64,000 bases of DNA, taken from assembly GCF_003856835.1 (NCBI RefSeq), contig NZ_CP034145.1, positions 248,001-312,000 on the forward strand. Reading direction: 5' to 3'. A program made the translations under genes and the position numbers. This DNA is from Haloplanus aerogenes (GTDB lineage Archaea; Halobacteriota; Halobacteria; Halobacteriales; Haloferacaceae). Shown in pieces: positions 50,347 through 63,357 of the stretch. How positions within the stretch are numbered: the stretch's first letter is position 1; the number at the start of each line of letters is the position of its first letter. Under the pieces are notes generated by a model. That model was not told the DNA's origin. It saw nothing but the letters and a program-made list of their open reading frames with translations, and ran no database searches.

Positions 50347-52064
50347 TGCCCGTCGTCGACGTCGACCCCGACGAACTCCGGCGGCTGACGGGCCACGAGG
50401 AGAAAGACGACGACGAGTTGATCGACGACCTGTTCGCGCTCGGCCTCGAATTCGAGGGCGAGACGGAAGAGGGCGAACTCCAGTTGGAGTTCGGCCCCGA
50501 CCGACTGGACCGCCTCTCCGTCGAGGGCGTCGCCCGCTCCCTGCGGTACCAGTACGGCGACGACCGGGGCGTCTACGTCCCCAACACGAACGACCCCGAC
50601 TGGACCATCGAGGTGGACGAGTCGGTGCCCGACGAGCGGCCGTACGTCACCGGCGCGGTGATCCGCGGCGTCGACCTCGACGAGACGGCGCTCGACTCGC
50701 TGATCCAGTTGCAGGAGAAACTCCACGCGACGATGGGGCGGAAACGAGAGAAAGGCGCCATCGGGATTCACGACCTCACGATGCTGAAAGGCGAGGTGCT
50801 GAGCGAGGACGCCCGGGACGGCCACGCCATCACTTACCGCGGCGTCGACCCCGAAGGCGACCGGTTCGTCCCGCTCGACTCGGACCAGGAGATGACGCCC
50901 GCACAGGTGCTGGACGAGCACCCGACCGGCGAGACGTACGCGCCCATCGTCCGCGACTACGAGCGCTACCCCGCCATCTACGACGAAATCGGGCTGTTCT
51001 CGTTCCCGCCGGTCATCAACGGCCGCCGGACCGAGGTGTCGACCGATTCGCGTGACCTGTTCGTCGAGTTGACTGGCACCGACCAGTGGACCATCGACCG
51101 GATGTGTAACGTCATCTGCTACGCCCTCGACGCCCGCGGTGCGACCATCGAGGATGTCGAGGTGGTCTACCCCGACGGGACGCTCCCGCGTCCCGACTTC
51201 GAGGTGGAGACGAAGACCGTCTCTCACGAGCGTATCGAGGGGATGCTCGGTGTCGATCTGGATATCGAGGAGACGGTCGACCTGTTCGAACGGTCGGGGT
51301 TGGACACCGACGTGGACACGGGCGGCGACGCCATCACCTACGAGGTGTCGATCCCGCCGTACCGCACCGACGTGCTCCACCCCCTCGACCTGGTGGACGA
51401 CGTGGGTCGCGCCTACGGATTCAACGACCTCGAACCCCGGTATCCTGACGTGGCCACCGTGGGCGGGCGGCACGACCGCTCGAAACTCGAGGCGGCGGCC
51501 CGCACGTCGCTCGTCGGCCTCGGCTTCGAGGACCTGCTCAACTTCCACATGATCTCGGAGGACGAGAACTACGAGCGGATGGGTGTCGAGCCCGGTACCC
51601 CCGTGGTCGGCGGCGGCGACCCCGTGACGATCACCGAACCTTACAGCGAGGACTACACCATGCTGCGGACGTGGGCGCTCCCCTCCCTGCTGATGGTGCT
51701 GGAGAACAACACTCACCGGGCGTATCCGCAGGACCTCGCGGAGATTGGGCTCGCCGCCGAGGCGGACGACGACGAGAACACGGGCGTCGCGGAACACCGC
51801 ACCGTCGCGGGCGTGGTGGCGCGTCACGACGCCACCTACGAGGACGCCAAGTCGCGGCTGGCGGCGCTGTGTCACGACTTCGATGTCGACCTCGAAACCC
51901 CCGCGACCGACCACCCGACGTTCATCGACGGCCGCGCGGCCGAGGTGGTGATCGACGGTCAGTCCGTGGGCGTGATCGGCGAGGTGCATCCCCGGGTGCT
52001 GGTCGAACACGACCTCGAACTGCCGGTGGCGGCGTTCGAATTCCGGCTGGACGCGCTGGAGTAA
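50346..52064 (+). CDS. pheT: Phenylalanyl-tRNA synthetase β subunit
   Basis: 572 residues, the archaeal/eukaryotic-like shorter form without the bacterial EMAP tail. Seen: the start with MPVVDVDPDELRRLTG, the B3/4 editing region (SFPPVINGRRTEVSTDSRDLFVELTG) and B5 region (YEVSIPPYRTDVLHPLDLVDDVGRAYGF), and the class II-like C-terminal (LRTWALPSLLMVLENNTHRAYPQDLAEIG). Start overlaps the pheS stop (TGATG), so translation is coupled. Confidence 0.97.
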   Translation: MPVVDVDPDELRRLTGHEEKDDDELIDDLFALGLEFEGETEEGELQLEFGPDRLDRLSVEGVARSLRYQYGDDRGVYVPNTNDPDWTIEVDESVPDERPYVTGAVIRGVDLDETALDSLIQLQEKLHATMGRKREKGAIGIHDLTMLKGEVLSEDARDGHAITYRGVDPEGDRFVPLDSDQEMTPAQVLDEHPTGETYAPIVRDYERYPAIYDEIGLFSFPPVINGRRTEVSTDSRDLFVELTGTDQWTIDRMCNVICYALDARGATIEDVEVVYPDGTLPRPDFEVETKTVSHERIEGMLGVDLDIEETVDLFERSGLDTDVDTGGDAITYEVSIPPYRTDVLHPLDLVDDVGRAYGFNDLEPRYPDVATVGGRHDRSKLEAAARTSLVGLGFEDLLNFHMISEDENYERMGVEPGTPVVGGGDPVTITEPYSEDYTMLRTWALPSLLMVLENNTHRAYPQDLAEIGLAAEADDDENTGVAEHRTVAGVVARHDATYEDAKSRLAALCHDFDVDLETPATDHPTFIDGRAAEVVIDGQSVGVIGEVHPRVLVEHDLELPVAAFEFRLDALE

Positions 52065-52076
52065 TCGGCCGGCGCG

Positions 52077-52184
52077 CTACGCCCCCTGCACGTCATCGGA
52101 GTGGTCGAATTTCTCGTGCCGTCGCTCCTCGACCGCCTTTCGGAGCGCGTCGGCTTCCTCGGAGAGCCGGATGCGCTTCGACAT
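52077..52184 (-). CDS. 35-residue small protein, antitoxin-like
   Basis: MSKRIRLSEEADALRKAVEE, then RRHEKFDHSDDVQGA. ATG 52184; a TATA-like CAAAAAATG lies about 30–37 bases upstream on the minus strand, shared region with the divergent valS. Charged, helical; the RIRLSEEADALRKAVEE phrase resembles small haloarchaeal ribbon–helix or VapB-type antitoxins, but no toxin gene is next to it. Too short to be sure; I consider it a real gene from its promoter and composition. Confidence 0.55.
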   Translation of the reverse strand: MSKRIRLSEEADALRKAVEERRHEKFDHSDDVQGA

Positions 52185-52310
52185 ATGTATGCGGTCGTAC
52201 GTGGGACGACGAGACATTTTTTGCGGCTATCGTCCGCAAGCCGTGGTTTCGCGCTCTCCCCGCTAACCGAGTCGTTTAACATCGGTCCCTCCGGTAGCGT
52301 CAGGCGAGCA

Positions 52311-54923
52311 ATGCCGAGCGGAGAATACGACCCGGAGACGGTCGAACGACAGTGGCAGGAGCGGTGGGTCGAGGAGGATCTGTACGCCTACGGAGATGGG
52401 GCTGTAGATCCGGACACCGTCTTCTCCATCGACTCGCCCCCGCCGACGGTGTCGGGGAGTCTCCACTGGGGCCACGTCTACGGCTTCACCCTGCAGGACT
52501 TCGTCGCCCGGTACAACCGGATGCAGGACAAGGACGTGTTCTTCCCGTTCGGCTACGACGACAACGGCATCGCCTCCGAACGCCTCACGGAGGACGAACT
52601 CGACATCCGCCACCAGGACTACGGGCGCCGGGAGTTCCAGGAGAAATGTCGTGAGGTCTGCGCTCGGTACGAGGAGGAGTTCACCGAGAAGATGCAGAAC
52701 CTCGGCATCTCCATCGACTGGTCGGAGACCTACCAGACCATCTCACCGGAGGTCCAGCGAACCTCCCAGCTCTCCTTCGTCGACCTCTACGAACAGGGGC
52801 GGGAGTACCGCCAGCGTGCGCCCGCCATCTGGTGTCCGGAGTGCGAGACGGCCATCTCGCAGGTCGAGACCGAGGACGACGAACAGGACAGTCACTTCCA
52901 CGACATCGCCTTCGAGGTGGTCGAGGACGACGAGCACCTCCCGGAGACGTTCACCATCTCGACGACGCGACCCGAACTCCTCCCGGCCTGCGTCTCGGTG
53001 TTCGTCCACCCCGACGACGACGCGAACGAGCACCTCGTCGGCAACCACGCACGGATTCCCCTGTTCGGACAGGAGGTGCCCATCATCGAGGACGAACGCG
53101 TCGACATGGAGACGGGATCGGGCGTCGTGATGTGCTGTACCTTCGGAGACCAGACCGACATCGAGTGGTACCAGGCGCACGACCTCGACCTGCGCATCGC
53201 CATCGACGAGTCGGGGACGCTGACCGACGTGGCGGGGGAGTACGAGGGACTCGACCGCGACGAAGCCCGCGAGGCCATCGTCGAGGACCTCGACGACGCG
53301 GGTGCCCTGCTCGACCGGCGGGCGATCACCCACACCGTCAACGTCCACGAACGCTGCGGTTCGAGCATCGAGTTCCTCGTCACGGAACAGTGGTACATCG
53401 AACTGCTCGACAAGAAAGAGGAGTACCTCGAAGCGGGCCGGCAGATGGAGTGGTATCCGGAGAAGATGTTCACGCGGTACCGCAACTGGATCGAGGGGCT
53501 CCAGTGGGACTGGTCCATCTCCCGCCAGCGCTCCTCGGGCATCCCCTTCCCGGTCTGGTACTGCGCCGAGTGCGACGCGGAAATCGTCGCCGACCGCGAG
53601 CAACTGCCGGTCGACCCGCTCTCGGACGACCCGCCCGTGGATCACTGTCCCGCGTGCGGCCACGACGAGTTCGTCCCCGAAGACGACGTGTTCGACACGT
53701 GGGCCACCTCGTCGCTGACGCCGCTAATCAACGCGGGGTGGGACTGGGACGCCGAGGCCGAGGAGATGGTGATCGAACGGCCGGAACTCTATCCGATGGA
53801 TATGCGCCCCCAGGGCCACGACATCATCTCGTTCTGGCTGTTCCACACCGTCGTCAAGTGTTACGAGCACACCGACGAGGTGCCGTTCGACAGCGTGATG
53901 ATCAACGGGATGGTCCTCGACGAGAACCGGGTGAAGATGTCGAAGTCACTCGGGAACATCGTCACGCCCGACGAGGTGCTGGAGAAGTACCCCGTCGACG
54001 CCGCGCGCTACTGGGCCGCCGGGAGCGCCGTCGGCGACGACCTGCCGTACAAGGAGAAGGGCCTGCGCGCGGGCGAGCGCCTGATGCGTAAACTCTGGAA
54101 CGCCTCGAAACTTGTCGACGACCTCACGCCGGAGAAACGGCTCTCGCAGCCCGAACTCCGCGAAATCGACCGCTGGATGCTCGCGGAACTCGACGATCAG
54201 GTCGAAACCGTCACCGGCTACTTCGAGAATCGGGAGTTCTCGAAGGCGCGTGACAGCCTCCGCTCTTTCTTCTGGCACACGTTCTGTGACGACTACCTCG
54301 AAATCGCCAAACAGCGCCTCCGCGACGGCGACGACCCGTCGGCGGCCTACACGCTCCAGACGGCCCACCGGCGCTTCTGTAAGCTGTTCGCGCCCATCCT
54401 CGCCCACGTCACCGAGGAACTCTGGCGGGATATGTACAGCGACGGGAGCGTCCACACGGCCGACTGGCCCGACCCGCTCGGTATCGAGGCGGACCTCCCG
54501 GCCGGCGAGCGGGCGATGGACGTGGTCGGCGCGCTCCGGAAGTACAAGACGGATCACCAGCTCTCGATGAACGCCGATGTGGACGCCGTGCGGGTGTACG
54601 GCGACGTGTCCGCGTTCGCCGACGACATCGAGCGCGTGATGCACGTCGACGAACTGGAGTCGGTCGACGAGGAACCGCCCGTGGAGTCCGTCGTGACCGG
54701 CGTCGACCTCGACTACTCGCTGGTCGGCCCCGAGTTCGGCAGTCAGGTGGGCGACATCGAGGCCGCTATCGGTTCGGGTGACTACGAAGTGGTCGACGGC
54801 CGCCTCCACGTCGCGGACGTGGAACTCGACGCCGAGATGTTCGAAATCGAGGAGGAACGGCGGTACACCGGCGATGGCGAGATGGTCGAAGCGGGCGATA
54901 CCGTCGTCATCGTGCGGAACTGA
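52311..54923 (+). CDS. valS: Valyl-tRNA synthetase
   Basis: 870 residues from ATG 52311 (MPSGEYDPETVERQWQERWV). Class I: PPPTVSGSLHWGHVYGF (HIGH) and NRVKMSKSLGN (KMSKS); the editing domain carries TISTTRPELLPACVSVFVHP; ends with an anticodon domain. The PPPTVSGSLHWGH pattern is that of ValS rather than IleS. Upstream in-frame ATGs (52185, 52188) would add over 40 residues without family support; GTTTAACA 30–37 bases before 52311 is a reasonable TATA. Confidence 0.96.
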   Translation: MPSGEYDPETVERQWQERWVEEDLYAYGDGAVDPDTVFSIDSPPPTVSGSLHWGHVYGFTLQDFVARYNRMQDKDVFFPFGYDDNGIASERLTEDELDIRHQDYGRREFQEKCREVCARYEEEFTEKMQNLGISIDWSETYQTISPEVQRTSQLSFVDLYEQGREYRQRAPAIWCPECETAISQVETEDDEQDSHFHDIAFEVVEDDEHLPETFTISTTRPELLPACVSVFVHPDDDANEHLVGNHARIPLFGQEVPIIEDERVDMETGSGVVMCCTFGDQTDIEWYQAHDLDLRIAIDESGTLTDVAGEYEGLDRDEAREAIVEDLDDAGALLDRRAITHTVNVHERCGSSIEFLVTEQWYIELLDKKEEYLEAGRQMEWYPEKMFTRYRNWIEGLQWDWSISRQRSSGIPFPVWYCAECDAEIVADREQLPVDPLSDDPPVDHCPACGHDEFVPEDDVFDTWATSSLTPLINAGWDWDAEAEEMVIERPELYPMDMRPQGHDIISFWLFHTVVKCYEHTDEVPFDSVMINGMVLDENRVKMSKSLGNIVTPDEVLEKYPVDAARYWAAGSAVGDDLPYKEKGLRAGERLMRKLWNASKLVDDLTPEKRLSQPELREIDRWMLAELDDQVETVTGYFENREFSKARDSLRSFFWHTFCDDYLEIAKQRLRDGDDPSAAYTLQTAHRRFCKLFAPILAHVTEELWRDMYSDGSVHTADWPDPLGIEADLPAGERAMDVVGALRKYKTDHQLSMNADVDAVRVYGDVSAFADDIERVMHVDELESVDEEPPVESVVTGVDLDYSLVGPEFGSQVGDIEAAIGSGDYEVVDGRLHVADVELDAEMFEIEEERRYTGDGEMVEAGDTVVIVRN

Positions 54924-54963
54924 GCGCAGGCACACTTATCATTTCAGCGAACTAAGGTGTCCT

Positions 54964-55393
54964 GTGCCACGACACCTTCTCGTCCCGTTCGACGACTCGG
55001 AGCTGTCGGACCGGGCGCTGACGTTCGCCTGTTCGACGTTTCCCGAGGACCGCATCACGGTCATGTACGTCATCGACTCCCACTCCGACGACACGGCGGC
55101 GATTGGGGGGGAACACGACCGACCAGTACGAACGCTGGATCGCGTCCCGACGCGAGTTCGCGGACGAACTGCTCGATCACGCCCACGCCATCGCCGACGA
55201 ACACGGCGTCACGCTCGACACCGCTGTCGCCTTCGGAAAGCTGACCGATACCATCCGGGAGTACTGTGAGCGGGAAGCGATCGATACGGTCATCCTCGGC
55301 AGCACCGACCGCGGCGCGTTCAGCTCGTACGTCGTCGACGACGACGTGACGCGGATCGCCAACACCGCACCGGTCCCGGTCGTCGTCGTCTGA
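54964..55393 (+). pseudogene. Universal stress protein gene with a frameshift in a G7 run
   Basis: The frame starts at GTG 54964: VPRHLLVPFDDSELSDRALT, … VMYVIDSHSDDTAAIGG. At a run of seven G (55105–55111) the reading frame leaves the family pattern; one base on, NTTDQYERWIASRREFADEL … VILGSTDRGAFSSYVVDDDV continues the UspA fold with its ATP-binding GSxxxG end. Deleting one G restores a 142-residue UspA. It may be a true pseudogene, a phase-variable gene, a slippage site, or a sequencing error. A TATA-like CACTTATCATTT is about 25–30 bases upstream. Confidence 0.8.
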
Positions 55394-56449
55394 TCACAGA
55401 TCCGCGCCGACCGCCGCTTCAACCGACTCGAAGCCATCGCGCTCCAGCAAGTCGAGCAGGCCGCGGTTGATGTCGCGCGCGAGGCTCGGCCCCTCGTAGA
55501 CGAGGCCCGTGTACAACTGGACGATACTCGCCCCTGCGCGAATCTTGCGGTAGGCGCCCGCAGCGTCCGTGATACCGCCGACGCCGACGACGGGCACGTC
55601 GGTACGTTCGGCGATGAACTTGATCGTCCCAGTCGCGCGTTCCTCGATGGGCTTGCCCGAGAGGCCGCCGCGTTCCGCCCGGTTCGGGTTCCGGAGTCCG
55701 GATGGGCGCTCGACCGTGGTGTTGGTGGCGACGACGCCGTCGAGATCGAGGTCGTCGACGACGGCGAGGGCCTCCTCGATGGCCGGCGCGGCGAGGTCCG
55801 GCGAGAGTTTGACCAGGAGTGGGTCGGCACCGGCGTCGACGAGGCCACCGAGAATGCGCTCCAGCGACTCGCGGTTCTGGAGTTCGCGCAGGCCCGGCGT
55901 GTTCGGGCTGGAGACGTTCACGACGAAGTAGTCGCCGGCGTCGGCCACGCGGTCGTAGGTGTAGCGGTAGTCGTTCGGTGCCTCGTCCAGGGGTGTGGAT
56001 TTCGACTTGCCGATGTTGATGCCGACGGGCGCGTCCGGGAGGTCGGCGTCGTTGAGGCGGGCGCCGATCCGGTCGGCGCCCTCGTTGTTGAAGCCCATCC
56101 GGTTGATGAGCGCGCCGTCCTCGGGGAGGCGGAAGAGTCGTGGGCGCGGGTTGCCCGGTTGGCGTTCCGCGGTGACGCCGCCGACTTCGACGTGGCCGAA
56201 GCCGAGTGCGGTGAGGACGGTGGGGAGTTCGGCGTTCTTGTCGAAGCCCGCGGCGACGCCGACGGGGTTGTCGAACTGGTGGCCGAACGCCTCGGTGCGG
56301 AGGCGGTCGTCGTCGACGGTGTACCGGTTGCGGAGGTAGTCCTCGACGGGTGTGTGCTGGACGCTCTGGAGGAGACGGTGGGTGGCCCGGTGGGCCGTCT
56401 CGGCGGGGAGCGCGAACAGGAACGGCTTACAGAGGTCGTAGCCGTTCAT
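55394..56449 (-). CDS. pyrD: Dihydroorotate dehydrogenase (quinone)
   Basis: 351 residues. Oxidises dihydroorotate to orotate in pyrimidine synthesis. Class 2 form: hydrophobic helix at the start (MNGYDLCKPFLFALPAETAHRATHRLLQ), FDNPVGVAAGFDKNAE, INIGKSKSTPLDEAPNDY, the Ser base in VNVSSPNTPGLREL, and VGVGGITDAAGAYRKIRAGASIVQLYT. The N-terminal helix and serine indicate a membrane-associated, quinone-linked enzyme. It is convergent with the stress protein gene; their stops abut. Confidence 0.95.
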   Translation of the reverse strand: MNGYDLCKPFLFALPAETAHRATHRLLQSVQHTPVEDYLRNRYTVDDDRLRTEAFGHQFDNPVGVAAGFDKNAELPTVLTALGFGHVEVGGVTAERQPGNPRPRLFRLPEDGALINRMGFNNEGADRIGARLNDADLPDAPVGINIGKSKSTPLDEAPNDYRYTYDRVADAGDYFVVNVSSPNTPGLRELQNRESLERILGGLVDAGADPLLVKLSPDLAAPAIEEALAVVDDLDLDGVVATNTTVERPSGLRNPNRAERGGLSGKPIEERATGTIKFIAERTDVPVVGVGGITDAAGAYRKIRAGASIVQLYTGLVYEGPSLARDINRGLLDLLERDGFESVEAAVGADL

Positions 56450-56514
56450 CGGGTGCGCTCCGAGCGGCCGTGACGCATCCGTTCGTCCCCCTCGCGGTCG
56501 CGGACGGTCATCGG

Positions 56515-56712
56515 TTAGAAGTCGTGTTCGACGTCGTCTGGGTCGGCTTTCTGGATGATGATCTTCCCGTCGCGCACTCGGACGAACACCTCGTCGCCGA
56601 TATCCATCCCGGCCACGGCGAGTTCGTCTTCGTGCAGATTCACGTGGACGTTGTGGTATTCGCCGTTTTCGTCCTTGGCGCCGCTTGGACTGAGCTTCTT
56701 TTTCCGGACCAT
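56515..56712 (-). CDS. AbrB/SpoVT-like small protein
   Basis: 65 residues: MVRKKKLSPSGAKDENGEYHN then VHVNLHEDELAVAGMDIGDEVFVRVRDGKIIIQKA. The second part is a swapped-hairpin (AbrB-like) unit with the usual GD(E)V(F)VRV…GKIII pattern. No toxin partner is next to it. Probably a small DNA-binding protein, and it is conserved in haloarchaea as far as I recall. Confidence 0.82.
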   Translation of the reverse strand: MVRKKKLSPSGAKDENGEYHNVHVNLHEDELAVAGMDIGDEVFVRVRDGKIIIQKADPDDVEHDF

Positions 56713-56864
56713 CGGGGGTGTCTAGCCGTGTTTCGCCCTAGGACACACATAAGGTTGTCTACTGTCGAACGCGTGTACTTCTCCGACCGTCATTCACGTT
56801 GGTGGTATTGCGCCGCGCTGTCGCTCATTTATAGGTTTTCGGCCAACTGAGCCCTCGTTTTGCC

Positions 56865-56876
56865 GATATATTTATG
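56865..56876 (+). promoter_or_regulatory. TATA box of the MC1 gene
   Basis: GATATATTTATG lies about 40–50 bases before ATG 56915, so the transcript should start near 56895 with a leader of about 20 bases that contains the Shine-Dalgarno GAGGTG. Confidence 0.6.
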
Positions 56877-56914
56877 TTGTGCCATGTGTTCGATTCGCAT
56901 AGAGGTGCAAAATC

Positions 56915-57226
56915 ATGGTACGAGAGGACGGTAAGCGGAACTTCGTGATGCGCGAGGACGGTGACGAGGACAGCGTGTTCTCGGGGAACATGCCACGGCA
57001 GGCTGCGCTCAAGGCGGCCCGTCGGCTGGACCCGGATAGTTCGGAGAGCGAGGCCGAATCGAACCCGACGGAGATCCGGCTCCGGGAGAAGGGGACGGAC
57101 AAGGTCCACATCTTCGACGCGTGGGCGTGGGAGGAGGAGGCACCGAACGACAAACCCGACTGGATGGGTAACCAGATCACGAAAGGCAACGTCTCGAAGA
57201 AAGGAATCGAACACCTCGAGGAGTGA
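56915..57226 (+). CDS. MC1-family chromosomal protein
   Basis: 103 residues: MVREDGKRNFVMREDGDEDS with the MC1 pattern in FSGNMPRQAALKAARRLDP, EIRLREKGTDKVHIFDAWAWEEEAP and NDKPDWMGNQITKGNVSKKG. MC1 is the monomeric DNA-bending protein of methanogens and haloarchaea. The haloarchaeal form is more acidic, as here. Its stop TGA is the first triplet of the third palindromic element. Confidence 0.93.
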   Translation: MVREDGKRNFVMREDGDEDSVFSGNMPRQAALKAARRLDPDSSESEAESNPTEIRLREKGTDKVHIFDAWAWEEEAPNDKPDWMGNQITKGNVSKKGIEHLEE

Positions 57227-57309
57227 TACGGACTGTTGTAACCGTGTCCCGGCCGTTCCCGTTCCCGAGGCCCGCGATGGCCGGTACCGGCTTACAACGA
57301 TCCGTATGA
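57224..57309. repeat. Dispersed palindromic element, copy 3 (86 bp), fused to the MC1 gene stop codon
   Basis: Outer arms are TGATACGGACTGTTGTAAC and TTACAACGATCCGTATGA, like the other copies. The inner part has drifted: only CCGGCC (57249–57254) and GGCCGG (57279–57284) still pair well. The length is the same 86 bp as in copy 2. Confidence 0.75.
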
Positions 57310-57962
57310 CGCCCGCCCCCGCTGGGGTGCACCGCTGATCAGTGCCGACAGGGCTTTGTCCGTTCGCAGGCCACGTTCGCCTGCGCGGCCGCTCCCCGGC
57401 GAGACCGACCGTGCGAGCGAGGGATGATCGACCGGCCTCCAGCCGCGCGACACCGTTCTCTCGACCTGTAACCGTCTCCCGTGGAATCCATTGACGTGGG
57501 GCGTTCTACTTCGACGGCCTTATCTATCATACCGGCCTGCGTTGTAGTACACGCGTCGCCGGCGCCGAGAGGTGCCAACCGGACCCAGTTCGGTTGGTGT
57601 CAAATCGACGGCCGGCGACGGGACGCTTCCGACGCCCTTAAGTAAACGAGGGCGTTCGGTGGTAATGCGAACGCGGCGAGGGCGACGATGCCCTCGGCGT
57701 CCCGGACCACACGCTCCGATGGGAGATCCCCCGGGCCCGATCAACGGGCTTATATGGGTCGCTCTCGTCGGTTCAAGTCCGGACGAAACATGAGGATTCC
57801 CCCCCTGCGGTCCGCCGTAAGACGGAATCTGATGTGAGCCTCGGTGGGTCGGTGTCACCCGGTCGCTCGGGTGGACCGATCCACCACCTTGGACCTCAGT
57901 GGTCTTTACGACGCGGAAACATTACGTTTCCCGCCACCCCTCACTCCCTCTGGAGTGAGCCC
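57310..57962 (+). promoter_or_regulatory. rRNA operon promoter and leader region
   Basis: No gene. Three promoter-like sites, as in known haloarchaeal rRNA leaders: TTCGACGGCCTTATCTATC (57510–57528), TTCCGACGCCCTTAAGTAAA (57627–57646), and CGGGCTTATATGGG (57745–57758). The first two share TTC(C)GACG before the TATA. The leader then carries the 5' arm of the 16S processing stem (57834–57851). Confidence 0.7.
57834..57851 (+). other. 16S processing stem, 5' arm
   Basis: GTGAGCCTCGGTGGGTCG pairs perfectly over 18 bases with 59530–59547, enclosing the 16S gene. This should form the bulge–helix–bulge substrate for the endA-type endonuclease. Confidence 0.75.
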
Positions 57963-59433
<1,471 letters not shown>

Positions 59434-59529
59434 ACTGACCGGGACCTCCCGCTTCCACACGGGAGGCCCACCACGTAGCGACCACTCGTCCAAGGAATCG
59501 GATCGCCCACTCGAACGACCGGGCACCTA

Positions 59530-59547
59530 CGACCCACCGAGGCTCAC
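59530..59547 (+). other. 16S processing stem, 3' arm
   Basis: CGACCCACCGAGGCTCAC, complementary to 57834–57851. Confidence 0.75.
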
Positions 59548-59578
59548 ACACCATCACCCAGCGTCCCACTTTGGGACC

Positions 59579-59650
59579 GGGCCCGTAGCTCAGCGGTAGA
59601 GCACCTCCTTTGCAAGGAGGACGCCCTGGGTTCAAATCCCAGCGGGTCCA
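59579..59650 (+). tRNA. tRNA-Ala (anticodon TGC) in the rRNA spacer
   Basis: 72 bases: acceptor GGGCCCG pairs with CGGGTCC (one G·T), anticodon arm CCTCCTTTGCAAGGAGG, T arm GGGTTCAAATCCC. Alanine tRNA between 16S and 23S is usual in archaea. No intron. Confidence 0.97.
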
Positions 59651-59674
59651 TGCCAGCCCACCGTCGCCGAAACG

Positions 59675-59690
59675 CACTGCTTAAGTGCAT
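59675..59690 (+). promoter_or_regulatory. Possible internal rRNA promoter before 23S
   Basis: GCACTGCTTAAGTGC is palindromic and its CTTAAGTG resembles the TATA of the second leader promoter. An internal promoter at this place is known in Halobacterium; here it is inferred. Confidence 0.4.
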
Positions 59691-59788
59691 GACGGCGCTC
59701 GGTTGGGCTACGCAAGACCGATGCACCATCCCGTGTGAACGCGGATGGGAAGGGTCGAACGCCCTCGCGTCCACGAGAGCGTAATGAC

Positions 59789-59810
59789 ACCGTATGTACG
59801 TGCGATCCAG
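59789..59810 (+). other. 23S processing stem, 5' arm
   Basis: 22 bases perfectly complementary to 62825–62846, enclosing the 23S gene. Confidence 0.75.
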
Positions 59811-59863
59811 GCGTCCACTGGACCCGAACAGTCATATCCGGGTCACTAGTGTGACAACCATCA

Positions 59864-62775
<2,912 letters not shown>

Positions 62776-62824
62776 ATCTGATTCGCACTGTGACCTGATC
62801 TGACTGATCGGGTCCAGGCGTTAA

Positions 62825-62846
62825 CTGGATCGCACGTACATACGGT
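62825..62846 (+). other. 23S processing stem, 3' arm
   Basis: Complement of 59789–59810. Confidence 0.75.
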
Positions 62847-62898
62847 AGTTCGACCCACCGACAGTGGTCTGATGACGGTTCGATTCCGTCGGTCGGCA

Positions 62899-63020
62899 TG
62901 AAGGCGGCCAGAGCGGCAGGGACACACCCGTACCCATCCCGAACACGGACGTTAAGCCTGTCTGCGTATCGGCCAGTACTGGAGTGCGCGAGCCTCTGGG
63001 AGACCCGATTCGCCGCCTCA
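62899..63020 (+). rRNA. rrf: 5S ribosomal RNA
   Basis: About 122 bases. Terminal helix AAGGCGGC/GCCGCCT; core CACCCGTACCCATCCCGAACACGG and GTACTGGAGTGCGCGAGCCTCTGGGAGA. Ends within about two bases of those given. Confidence 0.93.
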
Positions 63021-63152
63021 CCATTCATACTTCATTTCATTCACTCGGCGAGCGACGGCCATCCGTCCACTCGTCGCCGTTCAGCACCCGCGAGCGACGG
63101 CGTCATCGCCGACCGCTAGGCTTAAGCGCCGGACACCGATACTATCGAACGC

Positions 63153-63228
63153 GCCAAGGTGGCAGAGTTCGGCCTAACGCAGCGGCCTGCAGAGCCGCCC
63201 ATCGCCGGTTCAAATCCGGCCCTTGGCT
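63153..63228 (+). tRNA. tRNA-Cys (anticodon GCA)
   Basis: Acceptor GCCAAGG pairs with CCTTGGC; anticodon arm GCGGC-CTGCAGA-GCCGC; T arm GCCGGTTCAAATCCGGC. It ends the rRNA operon. A CTTAAG TATA-like site at 63121–63126 could give it its own promoter. Confidence 0.95.
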
Positions 63229-63260
63229 CTTCTGTTCGAGCAACACGAGAACGAAGAGCC
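63225..63260 (+). terminator. Hairpin overlapping the tRNA-Cys 3' end
   Basis: GGCTCTTC-T-GTTC (63225–63237) pairs with GAACGAAGAGCC (63249–63260), one bulged T. The first four bases belong to the tRNA. It may end the operon transcript or mark a duplicated site; there is no T-run. Confidence 0.4.
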
Positions 63261-63357
63261 ATCCGGCTGCGATTTGAAGCGGGGAACGGAGCGGAGTGGC
63301 GTGACCGAGGTTCGAATCCAGTCCGTTGATCGATGAGCGATGTCACCGCAGGCGACC

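Noticed and set aside
63300-63330. Possible second tRNA (GGTTCGAATCC) after tRNA-Cys
   Set aside because: The T-arm-like loop has only two or three stem pairs and no acceptor or anticodon arm can be fitted around it.
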